64,000 nt of DNA from Mycolicibacter sp. MU0083 (GCF_963378075.1 NZ_OY726394.1:3224001-3288000); one strand, 5' to 3'; positions 31,283 to 41,835 are shown, counted from the first letter of the stretch. Made by a program: numbers and translations. Notes: generated from the sequence alone by a model not told the origin.

Positions 31283-31344
31283 CGGTATTTGGCGCGATCC
31301 GCCCGGGGGTTGAACCGCGCTCCGGTCGGCACCGTGACCTCGGT

Positions 31345-32388
31345 ATGGATGTCAGCACCCCTGCGGTCGCCGCGGTGGCCGTCGAATTCCCGCCGAACCG
31401 GTACAGCCAGGACGAGGCCGCCCGGGCGTTGGTCGGAATCGCCGGGCCGGAGTTCCGCCGCTTCTTCGACGCGAGCGGCGTCGCCAACCGCCGACTGGCG
31501 TTGCCCCTGGAGCGCTACGGCGAACTGAGCGGGTTCACCGAGGCCAACGACACGTTCATCGAGGTGGCGCTCGATCTCGGGGAGCGCGCCCTGCGGGCGG
31601 CCCTGGCGGCCGCCGAGGTCGAACCGGCCGACGTCGACGTCGTGGTGTCCACGACGGTGACCGGGCTGGCGGTACCGACCCTGGACGCCCGGTTGGCGAC
31701 CCGGGTCGGGTTGCGCCCGGACGTCAAACGGGTTCCGCTGTTCGGCCTGGGCTGCGTCGCGGGCGCCGCCGGGGTGGCCCGGATGCACGACTACCTGCGC
31801 TCCTATCCCGATCAGGTGGCGGTGCTGCTCGCGGTCGAACTGTGCTCACTGACCATTCAGCGCGACGACGTGTCGATGGCCAATTTCGTGGCCGCCAGTC
31901 TTTTCGGCGACGGTGCCGCCGCGGTGGTCGCGACCGGGGCGGCTCGGCCACCGGCCGGGCCGCGGATACTGGCGACCCGCAGCCGCCTGTACCCCGACAC
32001 CGAGGACGTGATGGGCTGGGACATCGGCACGAGCGGATTCCGGATCAAGTTGTCCGTGGAGGTCGCCACCGTCGCCGAGAAGTATCTGGGCGAGGACGTC
32101 GGCAACTTCCTGGCCGACCACGGCCTGACCATCGACGACGTGTCGACGTTCGTCTGCCATCCCGGCGGGCCGAAGGTCATCGAAGCGGTCCAGAACGTGC
32201 TGGACCTGCCCGCCGACGCACTGAATCGGACCCGCACGTCGTTGCGGGAGAACGGGAACCTGTCGTCGGTCTCGGTGCTCGACGTGCTGCGCGCGACGAT
32301 GGCCGATCCCCCGCCACCGGGCTCATTGGGTCTGATGATCGCGATGGGGCCGGGGTTCTGTTCCGAACTCGTGCTGCTCGGCTGGTAG
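31345..32388 (+). CDS. Type III polyketide synthase
   Basis: A 347-residue homodimeric condensing enzyme of the chalcone/alkylpyrone synthase family. The catalytic triad is visible: Cys137 in FGLGCVAGAAG, His272 in VCHPGGPKV and Asn305 in RENGNLSSVS. M. tuberculosis Pks10/Pks11/Pks18 make long-chain alkyl pyrones, a reasonable but unproven guess for the product. ATG 31345 is the family start. It is divergent from a MarR regulator and has no methyltransferase gene beside it, unlike some operons. Confidence 0.9.
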   Translation: MDVSTPAVAAVAVEFPPNRYSQDEAARALVGIAGPEFRRFFDASGVANRRLALPLERYGELSGFTEANDTFIEVALDLGERALRAALAAAEVEPADVDVVVSTTVTGLAVPTLDARLATRVGLRPDVKRVPLFGLGCVAGAAGVARMHDYLRSYPDQVAVLLAVELCSLTIQRDDVSMANFVAASLFGDGAAAVVATGAARPPAGPRILATRSRLYPDTEDVMGWDIGTSGFRIKLSVEVATVAEKYLGEDVGNFLADHGLTIDDVSTFVCHPGGPKVIEAVQNVLDLPADALNRTRTSLRENGNLSSVSVLDVLRATMADPPPPGSLGLMIAMGPGFCSELVLLGW

Positions 32389-32408
32389 CCGGGTCGCCCC
32401 GGCGCGCG

Positions 32409-33212
32409 TCAGACCGTGGCCGGGCTGGTCAGGATGCGGGGCCCGTCGTCGGTCACCGCGACACTGTGTTCCCAGTGCGCGGCACGCGACCCGTCGGCGG
32501 TGACGACCGTCCACTCGTCGGCGAGGATGACGGTCTGGTCGGTGCCCAGGGTCAGCATCGGCTCGATCGCCAGCACCGACCCGGCCACCAGTAGCGGTCC
32601 ACGGCCCGGCGATCCCTCGTTGGGCAGGAACGGGTCCATGTGCATCTGCCGGCCGATGCCGTGGCCGCCGTAGCCGTCGACGATCCCGAAGGAACACTTG
32701 AACCGGTTCGACGCCGCCCGCGCAGCCGTTTCGATGGCATGCGAGACGTCGGTGAGCCGGTTGCCGACCACCATCGCCGCGATCCCGGCCTCCATCGCCT
32801 GCCGGGTCGCCGTGGACAGATTCTCGTCGGCGGCGCTCAACGTCCCGATACCGAAGGTGACCGCGGCATCGCCGTGCCAGCCGTCCAGGATCGCACCGCA
32901 GTCGATGGACACCAGATCGCCCGCCTCGAGCAGCTCGGTGGCCGACGGGATGCCGTGCACCACCCGGTCGTTCACCGAACTGCAGATCGAGGCCGGAAAG
33001 CCGTGGTATCCCAGGAACGACGGCGTCGCTCCGGCATCCCGGATCACCGACTCGGCGATCTCATCGAGTTGCAGGGTGGAGACCCCGACGGCCGCGGCCT
33101 CGCGGACCGCCGCAAGTGCGGCGGCCACCACCGAGCCTGCCGCATCCATCGCGTCGAGCTCGGCAGGGCTGCGATGCGGCACCGTTTTGCGCCGCTTCGC
33201 CCACCCGATCAC
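32409..33212 (-). CDS. map: Methionine aminopeptidase
   Basis: Type I MetAP removing initiator methionine. The 267-residue protein has the five metal ligands: Asp104, Asp115 ([10 protein letters not shown]), His184 ([10 protein letters not shown]), Glu217 (LAIEPM) and Glu248 (HWEHSVAV). No N-terminal SH3-binding extension, so it is the short MapA-type form. GTG 33212 directly abuts the adk stop. Forms the secY-adk-map operon. Confidence 0.96.
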   Translation of the reverse strand: MIGWAKRRKTVPHRSPAELDAMDAAGSVVAAALAAVREAAAVGVSTLQLDEIAESVIRDAGATPSFLGYHGFPASICSSVNDRVVHGIPSATELLEAGDLVSIDCGAILDGWHGDAAVTFGIGTLSAADENLSTATRQAMEAGIAAMVVGNRLTDVSHAIETAARAASNRFKCSFGIVDGYGGHGIGRQMHMDPFLPNEGSPGRGPLLVAGSVLAIEPMLTLGTDQTVILADEWTVVTADGSRAAHWEHSVAVTDDGPRILTSPATV

Positions 33213-33764
33213 TCAGCGTCCCAGTGCTTGGAGGGCGCGGGCGAACACCTCGTCGACCGTGCCGAGCGCGTCCACGACGTGCAGATCGTGCTCGTCCTGG
33301 TAGTAGTCCAGCAGCGGCGTGGTCTCTTCCCGGTAGACGATCATCCGGTTGTGGATGACCTCAGCGGTGTCGTCGGCCCGCCCGCGTTCCTTGAGCCGCT
33401 TGAGCAGTTCGCTCTCGGTGACCCGGAACTCCAGCACGGCGTCCACCTTGACCTGGCGCCGCTCCAGCATTTCGTGCAGCGCCTCGGCCTGCTCCACCGA
33501 CCGGGGGTAACCGTCGAGGATGAATCCGCCTGCGGCGTCGGGCTGGTCGAGCCGGTCGTCGACCAGCGCGTTCGTCAGCTCCGGCGGCACCAGGTCGCCC
33601 GCGTCGAGATACTGCTTGGCTTTGCGGCCCAGCTCGGTGCCCTCGGCGATGTTGCTGCGGAACAGGTCTCCGGTGGAGATCTGCGGAACGCCCAACTGTT
33701 CGGCCAGCTTGATGGCCTGCGTTCCCTTGCCCGCGCCGGGCGGTCCCAGCAGGATGACTCTCAC
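33213..33764 (-). CDS. adk: Adenylate kinase
   Basis: Catalyses ATP + AMP to 2 ADP. The 183-residue protein has P-loop GPPGAGKG (7-14), [26 protein letters not shown] and [15 protein letters not shown]. It is the short form without a zinc LID insert, usual for actinobacteria. Four-base overlap with the secY stop. Confidence 0.97.
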   Translation of the reverse strand: MRVILLGPPGAGKGTQAIKLAEQLGVPQISTGDLFRSNIAEGTELGRKAKQYLDAGDLVPPELTNALVDDRLDQPDAAGGFILDGYPRSVEQAEALHEMLERRQVKVDAVLEFRVTESELLKRLKERGRADDTAEVIHNRMIVYREETTPLLDYYQDEHDLHVVDALGTVDEVFARALQALGR

Positions 33765-35086
33765 TTGAGGAACCCTTCGTAGTTGCGCTGCATGAGCTGG
33801 CTCTCGATCTGCTTCACGGTGTCGAGGCCGACACCGATCATGATCAGCACCGCCGTACCACCGAACGGCAGGTTCTGGACGGCGCCGGAATTACCCATCT
33901 GCAGGAAGACGTTGGGCAACACCGAGATCACACCCAGGTAGACCGAGCCGGGCAGCGTGATCCGGTTGAGCACGTAGCGCAGATAGTCCGCGGTCGGACG
34001 GCCCGGCCGGATGCCCGGAATGAAGCCACCGAACTTCTTCATCTCGTCGGCACGCTCGTCGGGGTTGAACGTGATCGAGACGTAGAAGTAGGTGAAGAAG
34101 ATGATCAGACCGAAGTACACACCGATGTAGACCGGGTTCGACGGGTCCGACAGATAGGTGCTGACGAACTTCTCCCACCAGCCGTTTCCGGGGCTGCCGC
34201 CGCCGTGCACCAACTGGGTGATCAGCTGCGGGATGTAGATCAGCGACGAGGCGAAGATGACCGGGATAACGCCGGCCTGGTTGACCTTCAACGGCAGGTA
34301 GGTCGAGGTGCCGCCGTACATGCGCCGGCCCACCATGCGCTTGGCGTACTGGACCGGGATACGACGCTGGCCCTGCTCGACGAAGACCACGCCGATCACG
34401 ATCGCCAGTGCCGCCAGGCAGACCATGGTGAACACCATGCCGCCGCGGGAGTCGAGGATCGTCTTGCCTTCGATCGGGATGCGGGCGGCGATGCCGACGA
34501 AGATCAGCAGCGACATGCCGTTGCCGATACCCCGCTCGGTGATGAGCTCGCCGAGCCACATCACCAGCACCGCGCCGGCCGTCATCACCAGCACGATGAC
34601 GATCTGGGTGAAGATGCCCTCTTTGATGATGTCGTGGCGCAGGGTGCAGCTCTGCAGCAGTCCACCGTTGGCGGCCAGTGCCACGATGCTGGTGGCCTGC
34701 AGGATCGCCAGCGCCACCGTCAGGTAGCGGGTGTACTGCGTCATCTTGTTCTGGCCGGACTGGCCTTCTTTGCGCAGTTCCTCGAAACGAGGGATGACCA
34801 CGGTCAGCAACTGGACGATGATGCTCGCGGTGATGTAGGGCATCACGCCGATGGCGAACACCGTCAACTGCAGTAGCGCGCCGCCGGAGAACAGGTTGAT
34901 CAGCGAATACACCTGTGCGGCGTCACCGCCGCTGACTTCCTTGATGCACTGCTGGACGTTCTGGTAGTTCACGCCCGGCGACGGGATGGAGGCTCCCAGT
35001 CGGTAGATCACGATGATCCCCAGCGCGAACAGAATCTTGCGTCTCAGATCGGGGGTCCGCAGTGATGAGATGAAAGCCGAGAACAC
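33761..35086 (-). CDS. secY: Protein translocase subunit SecY
   Basis: The 441-residue polytopic channel of the Sec system with about ten membrane helices, blocks [27 protein letters not shown]-like [11 protein letters not shown], and the cytosolic loops [17 protein letters not shown] and [18 protein letters not shown]. Full length. First gene of secY-adk-map on the minus strand, with a 326-base gap upstream to the methyltransferases. Confidence 0.98.
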   Translation of the reverse strand: MFSAFISSLRTPDLRRKILFALGIIVIYRLGASIPSPGVNYQNVQQCIKEVSGGDAAQVYSLINLFSGGALLQLTVFAIGVMPYITASIIVQLLTVVIPRFEELRKEGQSGQNKMTQYTRYLTVALAILQATSIVALAANGGLLQSCTLRHDIIKEGIFTQIVIVLVMTAGAVLVMWLGELITERGIGNGMSLLIFVGIAARIPIEGKTILDSRGGMVFTMVCLAALAIVIGVVFVEQGQRRIPVQYAKRMVGRRMYGGTSTYLPLKVNQAGVIPVIFASSLIYIPQLITQLVHGGGSPGNGWWEKFVSTYLSDPSNPVYIGVYFGLIIFFTYFYVSITFNPDERADEMKKFGGFIPGIRPGRPTADYLRYVLNRITLPGSVYLGVISVLPNVFLQMGNSGAVQNLPFGGTAVLIMIGVGLDTVKQIESQLMQRNYEGFLK

Positions 35087-35412
35087 TCTTCTCCTCCTGC
35101 GCAGCCGAGGTCCGGTCGCGGCGTGCCAATGGGCTGTTCTGTCCCAGCCCCGGTTAGTCCTGGGTTAGTCCTGCGTTTTCGCGTCCACGCGTCGGCCCAT
35201 CATGGCGGGGCCACGCATGTCGTATAAGCGCGTCAGCAGTCTACGAGAGTAACAGCTCAGTACCGCGGGCCGGGGCGTCGTGGGGCGGCGCTGCCAGCGT
35301 GCGTTCAGCCGCGCGGCGTACAGTCGCCCACAGTTCATTAAATACGCTAACTAATTTCCGGGCGGGGCTCCTCCGCCACGGCCGGACAGGCGGATAGATA
35401 GGAATACCGACG
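35087..35412. other. 326-base divergent gap secY / methyltransferase
   Basis: No gene. It must carry the secY promoter and leader leftward and a promoter for the methyltransferase pair rightward. It contains an exact 11-base tandem repeat, GGTTAGTCCTG, at 35152-35162 and 35163-35173. An A/T-rich stretch just before 35380 (TTAAATACGCTAACTAATTT) could hold the rightward -10 box. Confidence 0.5.
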
Positions 35413-36345
35413 ATGACACGAACGGACAACGACACCTGGAACCTGGCTTCGAGCGTGGGCATCACCGCCACCGGGGTGGCCGTCGGCCGCGCGATCGCAA
35501 GCCGCGCGGAGCGTCCCCTGATCGACGACCGCTTCGCCGAACCTCTGGTGCGCGCCGTCGGTCTGGATCTGTTCACCAGGCTGGCCAGTGGCGAGGTGAG
35601 TACCGAGGACTTCGGCGACGAGGCCCCGATGGACATGGCCCGGATGGCCGACAACATGGCCGCACGCACCCGCTTCTTCGACGACTTCTTCATCGACGCC
35701 GGCGCCGCGGGCATCCGCCAGGTCGTCATCCTGGCCTCTGGACTGGACTCGCGCGCCTACCGTCTGGACTGGCCGGCCGGCACGGTCGTCTACGAGATCG
35801 ACCAACCCGAGGTGATCGCGTTCAAGACCCGGGTGCTGGCCGAGCAGGGCGCCGAGCCGACCGCCGACCGGCGGACCGTCTCGATCGACCTGCGTGACGA
35901 CTGGCCGGCGGCGCTGCGCGCGGCCGGCTTCGATCCGGCGCTGCCGACCGCGTGGAGCGCCGAGGGCTTGCTCGGCTATCTCCCGCCGGAGGCGCAGGAC
36001 CGTCTGCTGGACACCGTGACCACGTTGAGCGCTCCAGGTAGCAGGATCGCCACCGAGAGCATCCCCAGCCTCGGCGCCGACGTCGAGAAACAGGCCCGCG
36101 AGCGCATGCGGGAATCCACCGAACGGATGCGCGGTTACGGGCTCGACATCGACATGGCCACGCTGCTGTACTTCGGGGACCGCAACGAGTCCGGCGCCTA
36201 CCTGGCCGACCACGGCTGGCAGGTCGACGGCCACCCGGTCGAGGCATTGTTCGCCGAGTACGGGTTGCCGCCGCTGAACGACGGCGAGAGTCCCGGCTTC
36301 GGTGAGCTGTCCTACGTCAGCGCGGTCCGGGAAGGAGGACGGTGA
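35413..36345 (+). CDS. SAM-dependent methyltransferase, LCMT/TIGR00027-type (first copy)
   Basis: A 310-residue class I methyltransferase of the family with many copies in mycobacteria. Motif blocks: [61 protein letters not shown]. Substrate is unknown, as for the M. tuberculosis members around Rv0725c-Rv0731c, which sit in the same neighbourhood. It overlaps the next gene by one base (TGATG). Confidence 0.88.
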   Translation: MTRTDNDTWNLASSVGITATGVAVGRAIASRAERPLIDDRFAEPLVRAVGLDLFTRLASGEVSTEDFGDEAPMDMARMADNMAARTRFFDDFFIDAGAAGIRQVVILASGLDSRAYRLDWPAGTVVYEIDQPEVIAFKTRVLAEQGAEPTADRRTVSIDLRDDWPAALRAAGFDPALPTAWSAEGLLGYLPPEAQDRLLDTVTTLSAPGSRIATESIPSLGADVEKQARERMRESTERMRGYGLDIDMATLLYFGDRNESGAYLADHGWQVDGHPVEALFAEYGLPPLNDGESPGFGELSYVSAVREGGR

Positions 36346-37268
36346 TGGAGCGCACCGGCGGTGCACGATCCCCCGGGGACAGCTGGGACCTGGCGTCCAG
36401 CGTCGGCACCACCGCCACCATGGTGGCGGTCGCCCGCGCGTTGGCCACCGCCCAGGCCGACCCGATCATCGCCGATCCGTTCGCGGCACCGCTGGTGCGC
36501 GCGGTCGGAATCGACTTCTTCACCCGACTGATCGACGGCACGCTGGATCCGGCGGTGGCCGCGGAAGCCCAGGCCGCCGCCGGACCGATGACGACGTTGA
36601 TGGCGGTCCGCACCAAGTTCTTCGACGACTTCTTCACCCGTGCCGACGCGGCGGGTATCCGCCAACACGTGATCCTGGCCGCCGGGCTGGACTCGCGGGC
36701 CTACCGGCTGGACTGGACGGCGGGCAGCACCGTGTTCGAGATCGACCAGCCCGAGGTGATCGAGTTCAAGACCCGCACGCTGTCCGAGCTGGGGGCGCAC
36801 CCCACTGCGGACCGCCGGACGGTGGCGGTCGATCTGCGCGACGACTGGCCGGCCGCGCTGCGCGACAACGGCTTCGATGAGACCGAACCCACGGCTTGGA
36901 CGGCGGAGGGGCTGCTCATCTATCTGCCACCGGACGCGCAGGACCGATTGTTCGACAACATCACCGCGTTGAGCGCCCCGGGCAGTCGGCTGGCCACCGA
37001 ACACAACCCCGACGGCGCGGCGGCACTGACCGGCCCGAATCAGACGCTGGGCCGGCGGTTCGCGGATCAGGGACTGGAGCTCGATTTCGCCGACCTCATC
37101 TACGACGGCGACCGGAATCCGGCCGGCGCATACCTGGGCGAGCACGGGTGGCAGGTCAGCGAACGCACCCGCGCAGCGGTCTTCGCCGACTACGGCCAGG
37201 AGTTCCCCGACAGCGAGATCGCGGTGCGGATGCGCAATTCGGTTGCCATCGAGGCGATCCGCACCTGA
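36345..37268 (+). CDS. SAM-dependent methyltransferase, LCMT/TIGR00027-type (second copy)
   Basis: A 307-residue paralogue of the preceding gene, same blocks ([52 protein letters not shown]). ATG 36345 overlaps the previous stop by one base; GGAGG lies 7 bases upstream, so it is favoured over GTG 36342. Tandem duplication and coupling suggest the two work together or are diverging copies. Confidence 0.88.
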   Translation: MERTGGARSPGDSWDLASSVGTTATMVAVARALATAQADPIIADPFAAPLVRAVGIDFFTRLIDGTLDPAVAAEAQAAAGPMTTLMAVRTKFFDDFFTRADAAGIRQHVILAAGLDSRAYRLDWTAGSTVFEIDQPEVIEFKTRTLSELGAHPTADRRTVAVDLRDDWPAALRDNGFDETEPTAWTAEGLLIYLPPDAQDRLFDNITALSAPGSRLATEHNPDGAAALTGPNQTLGRRFADQGLELDFADLIYDGDRNPAGAYLGEHGWQVSERTRAAVFADYGQEFPDSEIAVRMRNSVAIEAIRT

Positions 37269-37271
37269 GGT

Positions 37272-38165
37272 CTACCGCGGGGTGCTCAACGCGGCCGCCG
37301 CGCTCTGCACCGCACGCCCGATGGTGTCGACGACGTCGCCGCCGAGCGCCTGCGTCGGGTGCACGCACAGGATGGCGGTGACGGCACCGCCCGAACCGAA
37401 TACCGGTGCGGCGATGGTGGCGACGAACGGCTCACCGGAGGCGCCGTCGTCGATGACCATCGTCGCCGCCGAAGCGAATTCGACGTGCAGGCGATCCAAG
37501 ATCTGGCCCACGTGCGGCGCGATGTCATCGGCCCGCAGTGCGCCGACGAGTTGGGCCGCCTGCGCGAGCGCCAGGGTGGTGCGGTCGACGTCGTAGCCGC
37601 GCGCCCGCGCCTGATCCAACAGCACCTGTAACTGCCGGCCCAGCGCGCCATCGGGGTCGGTGGTGCGGGCGATCCAGGCCCGCTGCTCGTCATGGTCCGC
37701 CCATGCCGCGAACGCCACTCCGAAGGGCGCCGCGTAGGGAATCTGGTCACCGGCGACGGCCGCGGCGCGCCGGTCGATGCCGCGTTCGTGTGCGCTGACG
37801 ACCAAGGTGTTCCCGAACTTCTGCAACACCGACGCCGGAAAGCCGTACGTGCTGCACAGCTGCGCCATCGCCGATACCGCCGCATCGGCCAGCGCGCGGT
37901 CGCCGGTGCAGCGCGCGGCCACCGCAGGCAGCGCGGGTCCGATCGCGAAGGTCTTGTCGGCGGGATCGCGGGTGACCCAGCCGCGCTCGTACAACGTCAT
38001 GAGGATCGCGTGCCCGGTGGCCTGGGTCAGGCCGACCTCTCGGACGATGTCGGAGAACCGGCGGGGCGCACCCTGCGATGCGGCCAGGAACTCGATCACG
38101 TCCAGCGCACGGTGGGTGGGCGCCGACGTCGCACCGGGTCTTGACGCTGTTGCACGTTCGTCCAT
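37272..38165 (-). CDS. IclR-family transcriptional regulator
   Basis: 297 residues: winged HTH at ~15-75 (HRALDVIEFLAAS, FSDIVREVGLTQATGHAILMTLYERGWVTRD), then an IclR effector-binding domain (~85-290). Divergent from the alcohol dehydrogenase/SnoaL/SDR operon, so likely its regulator. Convergent with the methyltransferases (3-base gap). Effector unknown. Confidence 0.88.
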   Translation of the reverse strand: MDERATASRPGATSAPTHRALDVIEFLAASQGAPRRFSDIVREVGLTQATGHAILMTLYERGWVTRDPADKTFAIGPALPAVAARCTGDRALADAAVSAMAQLCSTYGFPASVLQKFGNTLVVSAHERGIDRRAAAVAGDQIPYAAPFGVAFAAWADHDEQRAWIARTTDPDGALGRQLQVLLDQARARGYDVDRTTLALAQAAQLVGALRADDIAPHVGQILDRLHVEFASAATMVIDDGASGEPFVATIAAPVFGSGGAVTAILCVHPTQALGGDVVDTIGRAVQSAAAALSTPR

Positions 38166-38181
38166 AAAGTCCTCTACATAT

Positions 38182-38211
38182 CGACTAATTGGTCTCGACT
38201 ATTCGAGAATA
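38182..38211. promoter_or_regulatory. Candidate IclR operator region
   Basis: Direct repeats CGACTAATT (38182) and CGACTATTC (38196), the second running into a dyad TATTC-GA-GAATA (38200-38211), in the 62-base divergent gap. IclR proteins often bind such short dyads; this is a guess from position. Confidence 0.4.
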
Positions 38212-38227
38212 ATGGAAGCGAGGCAGC

Positions 38228-39277
38228 GTGCGCGCAGTGGTGCTCCGTGACGGCCGACTGGAGGTCCGCCCGATACCCGATCCGGTGCCCGGTCCCGGCG
38301 AACTCCTGCTCCGCACGCTCAGCACCGCGATCTGCGCTTCCGACGTGCATTTCATGGATCACCCCGAACTGGGCGTCGACGACCCGACCGGCCGGTCGCT
38401 CTACGACCGCGACCGCGACGTCGTACTCGGGCACGAGTTCGTCGGCGAAGTACTCGGCTACGGCCCGGACTGCACCGGACGGTTTCCGGTCGGGTCACGG
38501 GTCACCTCGATCCCGATCCTGTTGGTCAACGGCGGCGCCGACGGCGCCCGGATCATCGGCCAGCACCCGGCGGCGCAGGGCAGCTTCGCCGAACTGGTGG
38601 TGGTCAACGAATCCGTCGCCGCAGCGGTAGCAGACTCCGTGGCCAGCGACGCCGCCGCGCTGGTGGATGCGTTCGCCGTGGGCGAGTTCTACGTGCGCAG
38701 CGCCGACCTTGGGCCCGGTGAGATCCCGATCGTGATCGGCGCCGGCGCGATCGGGCTGTCGGCGGTCGCCGCGCTGGCGAGCCGGGGCATCGAGCCGATC
38801 ATCGTCTCCGACTTCAACGCCGACCGACGAGAGCTGGCGCAGCGCAGCTTCGGCGCCCACATCACGGTGGATCCGGCCGCCGAGTCCCCCTTCGACGTGT
38901 GGCGCCGGGTCCGGGCCGAGCGCGGCCTGTGGGGGTCCGCGGCGGTGTTCGAATGCGTCGGGGCGACGGGGCTGATCCAGCAGCTCGTCGACGCCGCCGA
39001 CATGACGACACGGATCTACTGTGCGGGCGGCTGGTACACCGGCGACACCCTCGACATCACCAGTGCCACCCGGCAGGGGGTGACCCTGCAGTTCGGCGGC
39101 GGCCCGATGCCCCAGGACTGGTACGGCACGCTGGACAACATCGCCGCCGGCCGGATCGACCCACTACCCAGCATCGGAGCCACCATCACGCTCGACGAGG
39201 TGCCCGACGCGATGGACCTCGCACGCAGATCCGAAGGGCCACCTCGGATCGTCGTACACCCGAACGGAGACGCCTGA
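38228..39277 (+). CDS. Zinc-type medium-chain alcohol dehydrogenase, structural-zinc lobe absent
   Basis: 349 residues, GroES-like domain then Rossmann fold (VIGAGAIGLSAVAALASRG). Catalytic-zinc ligands ICASDVH and LGHEFVGE are present, but the CxxCxxCxxxxxxxC structural-zinc loop is missing. First gene of an operon with SnoaL and SDR genes, controlled probably by the divergent IclR. Substrate unknown; alcohol or aldehyde oxidation in a catabolic route is likely. Confidence 0.85.
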   Translation: MRAVVLRDGRLEVRPIPDPVPGPGELLLRTLSTAICASDVHFMDHPELGVDDPTGRSLYDRDRDVVLGHEFVGEVLGYGPDCTGRFPVGSRVTSIPILLVNGGADGARIIGQHPAAQGSFAELVVVNESVAAAVADSVASDAAALVDAFAVGEFYVRSADLGPGEIPIVIGAGAIGLSAVAALASRGIEPIIVSDFNADRRELAQRSFGAHITVDPAAESPFDVWRRVRAERGLWGSAAVFECVGATGLIQQLVDAADMTTRIYCAGGWYTGDTLDITSATRQGVTLQFGGGPMPQDWYGTLDNIAAGRIDPLPSIGATITLDEVPDAMDLARRSEGPPRIVVHPNGDA

Positions 39278-39691
39278 ATGACCGATCTGCAAGACCAGCA
39301 CGACATCGCCGCGGTGCTCATCCGATACGCGACCGGGATCGACCGCCGCGACTGGGAGCTGTTCGCGACGGTGTTCGCCGAGCAGTGCGACCTCGACTAC
39401 GGCGAGATCGGCCGGTGGACCACCGCGGCCGAGGTCACCGAGTTCATGCGACTGTCGCATCAGGCCGCCGGGCACACCCTGCACCGGATCAGCAACATCG
39501 CCGTCGACGTCGACGGCGATCGCGCGGTATCGCGTTGCTACGTAGACGCATTGGTGTTCGCCGCCGACAACCAAACCGGCGCACACGCCGTCGGCTTCTA
39601 CGACGACGACCTGATGCGCACCGCGGCCGGCTGGCGTATCGCCAAGCGCCGGTTCACCGCCGTTCGGGTCGACATGGTGGGCGGGGCATGA
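39278..39691 (+). CDS. SnoaL-like (NTF2-fold) protein
   Basis: A 137-residue alpha+beta cone-fold protein: IAAVLIRYATGIDRRDWELFATVFAEQCDLDYGE, HTLHRISNIAVDVDGDRA, YDDDLMRTAAGWRIAKRRFT. Families of this kind are isomerases, dehydratases or hydrolases acting on steroid- or aromatic-like compounds. Its ATG directly follows the dehydrogenase stop and its stop overlaps the SDR start by 4 bases. Confidence 0.8.
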   Translation: MTDLQDQHDIAAVLIRYATGIDRRDWELFATVFAEQCDLDYGEIGRWTTAAEVTEFMRLSHQAAGHTLHRISNIAVDVDGDRAVSRCYVDALVFAADNQTGAHAVGFYDDDLMRTAAGWRIAKRRFTAVRVDMVGGA

Positions 39692-40506
39692 GCGGGGTGT
39701 TCGCCGACAAGTACGGGCCGTGGGCGCTCGTCGCCGGCGCGTCCGACGGTGTCGGCGCGGCGTTCGCCGAGGCGCTGGCCGACCGCGGCCTGAACGTCGT
39801 GCTGTTGGCCCGACGGGCCGCCGCACTGGAGGAACTCGCCGCCGGGCTCACCGCGCGCACCGGCGTGGCGACCAGAACCCTGGCGGTCGACCTGTCCGAA
39901 CCCGATGCCGCCGCGCGCGTGATCGCCGCGACCGCCGATCTGGAGGTCGGATTCCTGACCTACTGCGCCGGCGCGGACCCGAATTTCGCACCATTCCTGT
40001 CCAATTCGATCACCGCCGCCGAAGCGATGGTGCGGCGCAACTGCATGACACCGATGCAGTTGTGTCATCACTACGCCGCGCCGATGGCCGAGCGCGGCCG
40101 CGGCGGGATCGTGCTGTTCGGTTCCGGGGCGGGTCTGGTCGGCGGCGCCAACATGGTCGTCTACGGCCCCACCAAGGCCTTCGACATGGTGATGGCCGAG
40201 GCGCTGTGGAGTGAGTTGTCGCCCAAGGGAGTCGACGTCATCGGCTTGATCCTGGGTAAGACCGACACCCCCGCGCTGCGCCGGTTGGAACACGAACGGG
40301 GCCGGCTCGCATCACTGGACGCCGTGCCCGAGGGCACCGACACGGTGGACACGGTGATCGCCGAGGCGTTCGAGAATCTGGGTGCCGGGCCCACGGTGTT
40401 CGTCGGGGAGCAGATGCGTGCCGCGGTGGCGATGTTGGGCCAGATCAGCCGCAACGACGCGGTCCGGTTGATGGCGGTGGCCAGCGCCGCGGCGATGGGC
40501 GAGTAG
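39688..40506 (+). CDS. Short-chain dehydrogenase/reductase
   Basis: 272 residues; NAD(P) loop GASDGVGAAFAEAL (from 18), Ser146, Tyr159 and Lys163 (YGPTK) complete the triad. ATG 39688 chosen from the overlap ATGA with the SnoaL stop; a much longer in-frame extension upstream has Arg/Ala-rich shadow coding. Third gene of the IclR-flanked operon. Confidence 0.87.
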   Translation: MSGVFADKYGPWALVAGASDGVGAAFAEALADRGLNVVLLARRAAALEELAAGLTARTGVATRTLAVDLSEPDAAARVIAATADLEVGFLTYCAGADPNFAPFLSNSITAAEAMVRRNCMTPMQLCHHYAAPMAERGRGGIVLFGSGAGLVGGANMVVYGPTKAFDMVMAEALWSELSPKGVDVIGLILGKTDTPALRRLEHERGRLASLDAVPEGTDTVDTVIAEAFENLGAGPTVFVGEQMRAAVAMLGQISRNDAVRLMAVASAAAMGE

Positions 40507-40560
40507 CGGGATTCGGCAATTCGTCGATAGCCGACGATCGACCGCGCTATAACCACACCC

Positions 40561-41790
40561 ATGGTGCTCAAGGTCAACGTCCCGCCGGACCTGATCGGCG
40601 GCGGTGTCGCCGAAGGATACGGCAGGATCGCCGATGCGTTCCGGGCGAATTTCGCCGCCGGCCGGGAGATCGGCGCCGCGGTGGCGGTGTATCGCGACGG
40701 CGTCAAGGTCGTGGATCTGTGGGGCGGCTACCGCGATGGCCACACCCGGCAACCCTGGCAGGCCGACACCATGGTCAACGTCTTCTCCACCACCAAGGGA
40801 GTGGCCGCATTGGCGGTGGCCCTGGCGGTCTCGCGGGGGTACTTCGGCTACGACGACGTGGTCGCCGACCTGTGGCCCGAGTTCGCCCAAGCCGGCAAGG
40901 ACACCATCACCGTCCGCCAGCTGCTGGCCCACCAGGCCGGATTGTGCGCACCGACACCGGCCCCCACGGTGGCCGACGTCGCCGACCCGGCCCGACTGGC
41001 GCCGATACTGGCTGCGCAGCAGCCGCGGTGGGCGCCCGGCACCCGGCACGGCTATCACTCGGTCAGCCTGGGCTGGTATGAATCCGAGCTGATCCGACGC
41101 ACCGATCCCGCCGGTCGCACCCTGGGCCGGTTCCTCGCCGACGAGATCGCCGGACCGTTGGGGCTGGACCTGCACATCGGCCTGCCGGACTCGGTGCCGC
41201 GCGACCGAGTCGCTCTCTTGCACTCTTGGAAGCGCGTCGAGGCGCTGCTGCATCTCAATGCGATGCCGCCCGGCGCGGTGGCCGCGTCGTTCAATCCGTT
41301 CGGGCTGCTGTCCCGAACAGCCTTGCCGCGCAACGTTACCCCCTGGGACGGCGATTACAACCGTGACGACGTGCGCACGATCGAGATGCCCTCGTCCAAC
41401 GGAATCGGTACCGCTGCTGCCATCGCCCGACTCTACGGCGCTGCCGCGACCGCGGATCCCGCGCTGCCCCTGAAGCCCGCTGTACGCGACGCGCTCGCCG
41501 CCATGCCGGCGCCTACCCCGGGCGGCGAACGCGACAAGGTGCTGGGCGTCAAGCTGATCTTCTCGTTGGGCATGTCCAAACCCTTCCCCGGATCCGCGTT
41601 CGGCTCATCCGATACCGCCTACGGCACACCGGGTTTAGGTGGATCGTTCGGCTTCGCCGACCCCGATACCGGCGTCGGCTACTGCTACGTGATGAACCGG
41701 ATGGGTTTCCATCTGCACAGCGATCCACGGGAACTCGCGCTGCGCCGGGCGCTGTTCGGCGACGTGTTGGGCGCCCGGACTCAGGGGTAG
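40561..41790 (+). CDS. Serine beta-lactamase-fold hydrolase (EstB/LipP-like)
   Basis: 409 residues with the class C-like SxxK motif S76-T-T-K79 (NVFSTTKGVAALA), a Tyr-containing block (GYHSVSLGW) and a C-terminal GLGGSFGFADPDTG in place of KTG. Such proteins are mostly esterases or D-amino peptidases; no signal peptide is visible, so it is probably cytoplasmic. 55 bases after the SDR gene; may be a separate unit. Confidence 0.82.
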   Translation: MVLKVNVPPDLIGGGVAEGYGRIADAFRANFAAGREIGAAVAVYRDGVKVVDLWGGYRDGHTRQPWQADTMVNVFSTTKGVAALAVALAVSRGYFGYDDVVADLWPEFAQAGKDTITVRQLLAHQAGLCAPTPAPTVADVADPARLAPILAAQQPRWAPGTRHGYHSVSLGWYESELIRRTDPAGRTLGRFLADEIAGPLGLDLHIGLPDSVPRDRVALLHSWKRVEALLHLNAMPPGAVAASFNPFGLLSRTALPRNVTPWDGDYNRDDVRTIEMPSSNGIGTAAAIARLYGAAATADPALPLKPAVRDALAAMPAPTPGGERDKVLGVKLIFSLGMSKPFPGSAFGSSDTAYGTPGLGGSFGFADPDTGVGYCYVMNRMGFHLHSDPRELALRRALFGDVLGARTQG

Positions 41791-41835
41791 CTGAGGCCGC
41801 CAAAACTTGTCGTACCCCGGTGGCATGCTCTGAGT

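Noticed and set aside
38899..40506. Long reading frame fused ahead of the SDR
   Set aside because: The 5' part is Arg-rich shadow of the alcohol dehydrogenase; the SDR motif starts at 39688 with an overlapping ATGA.
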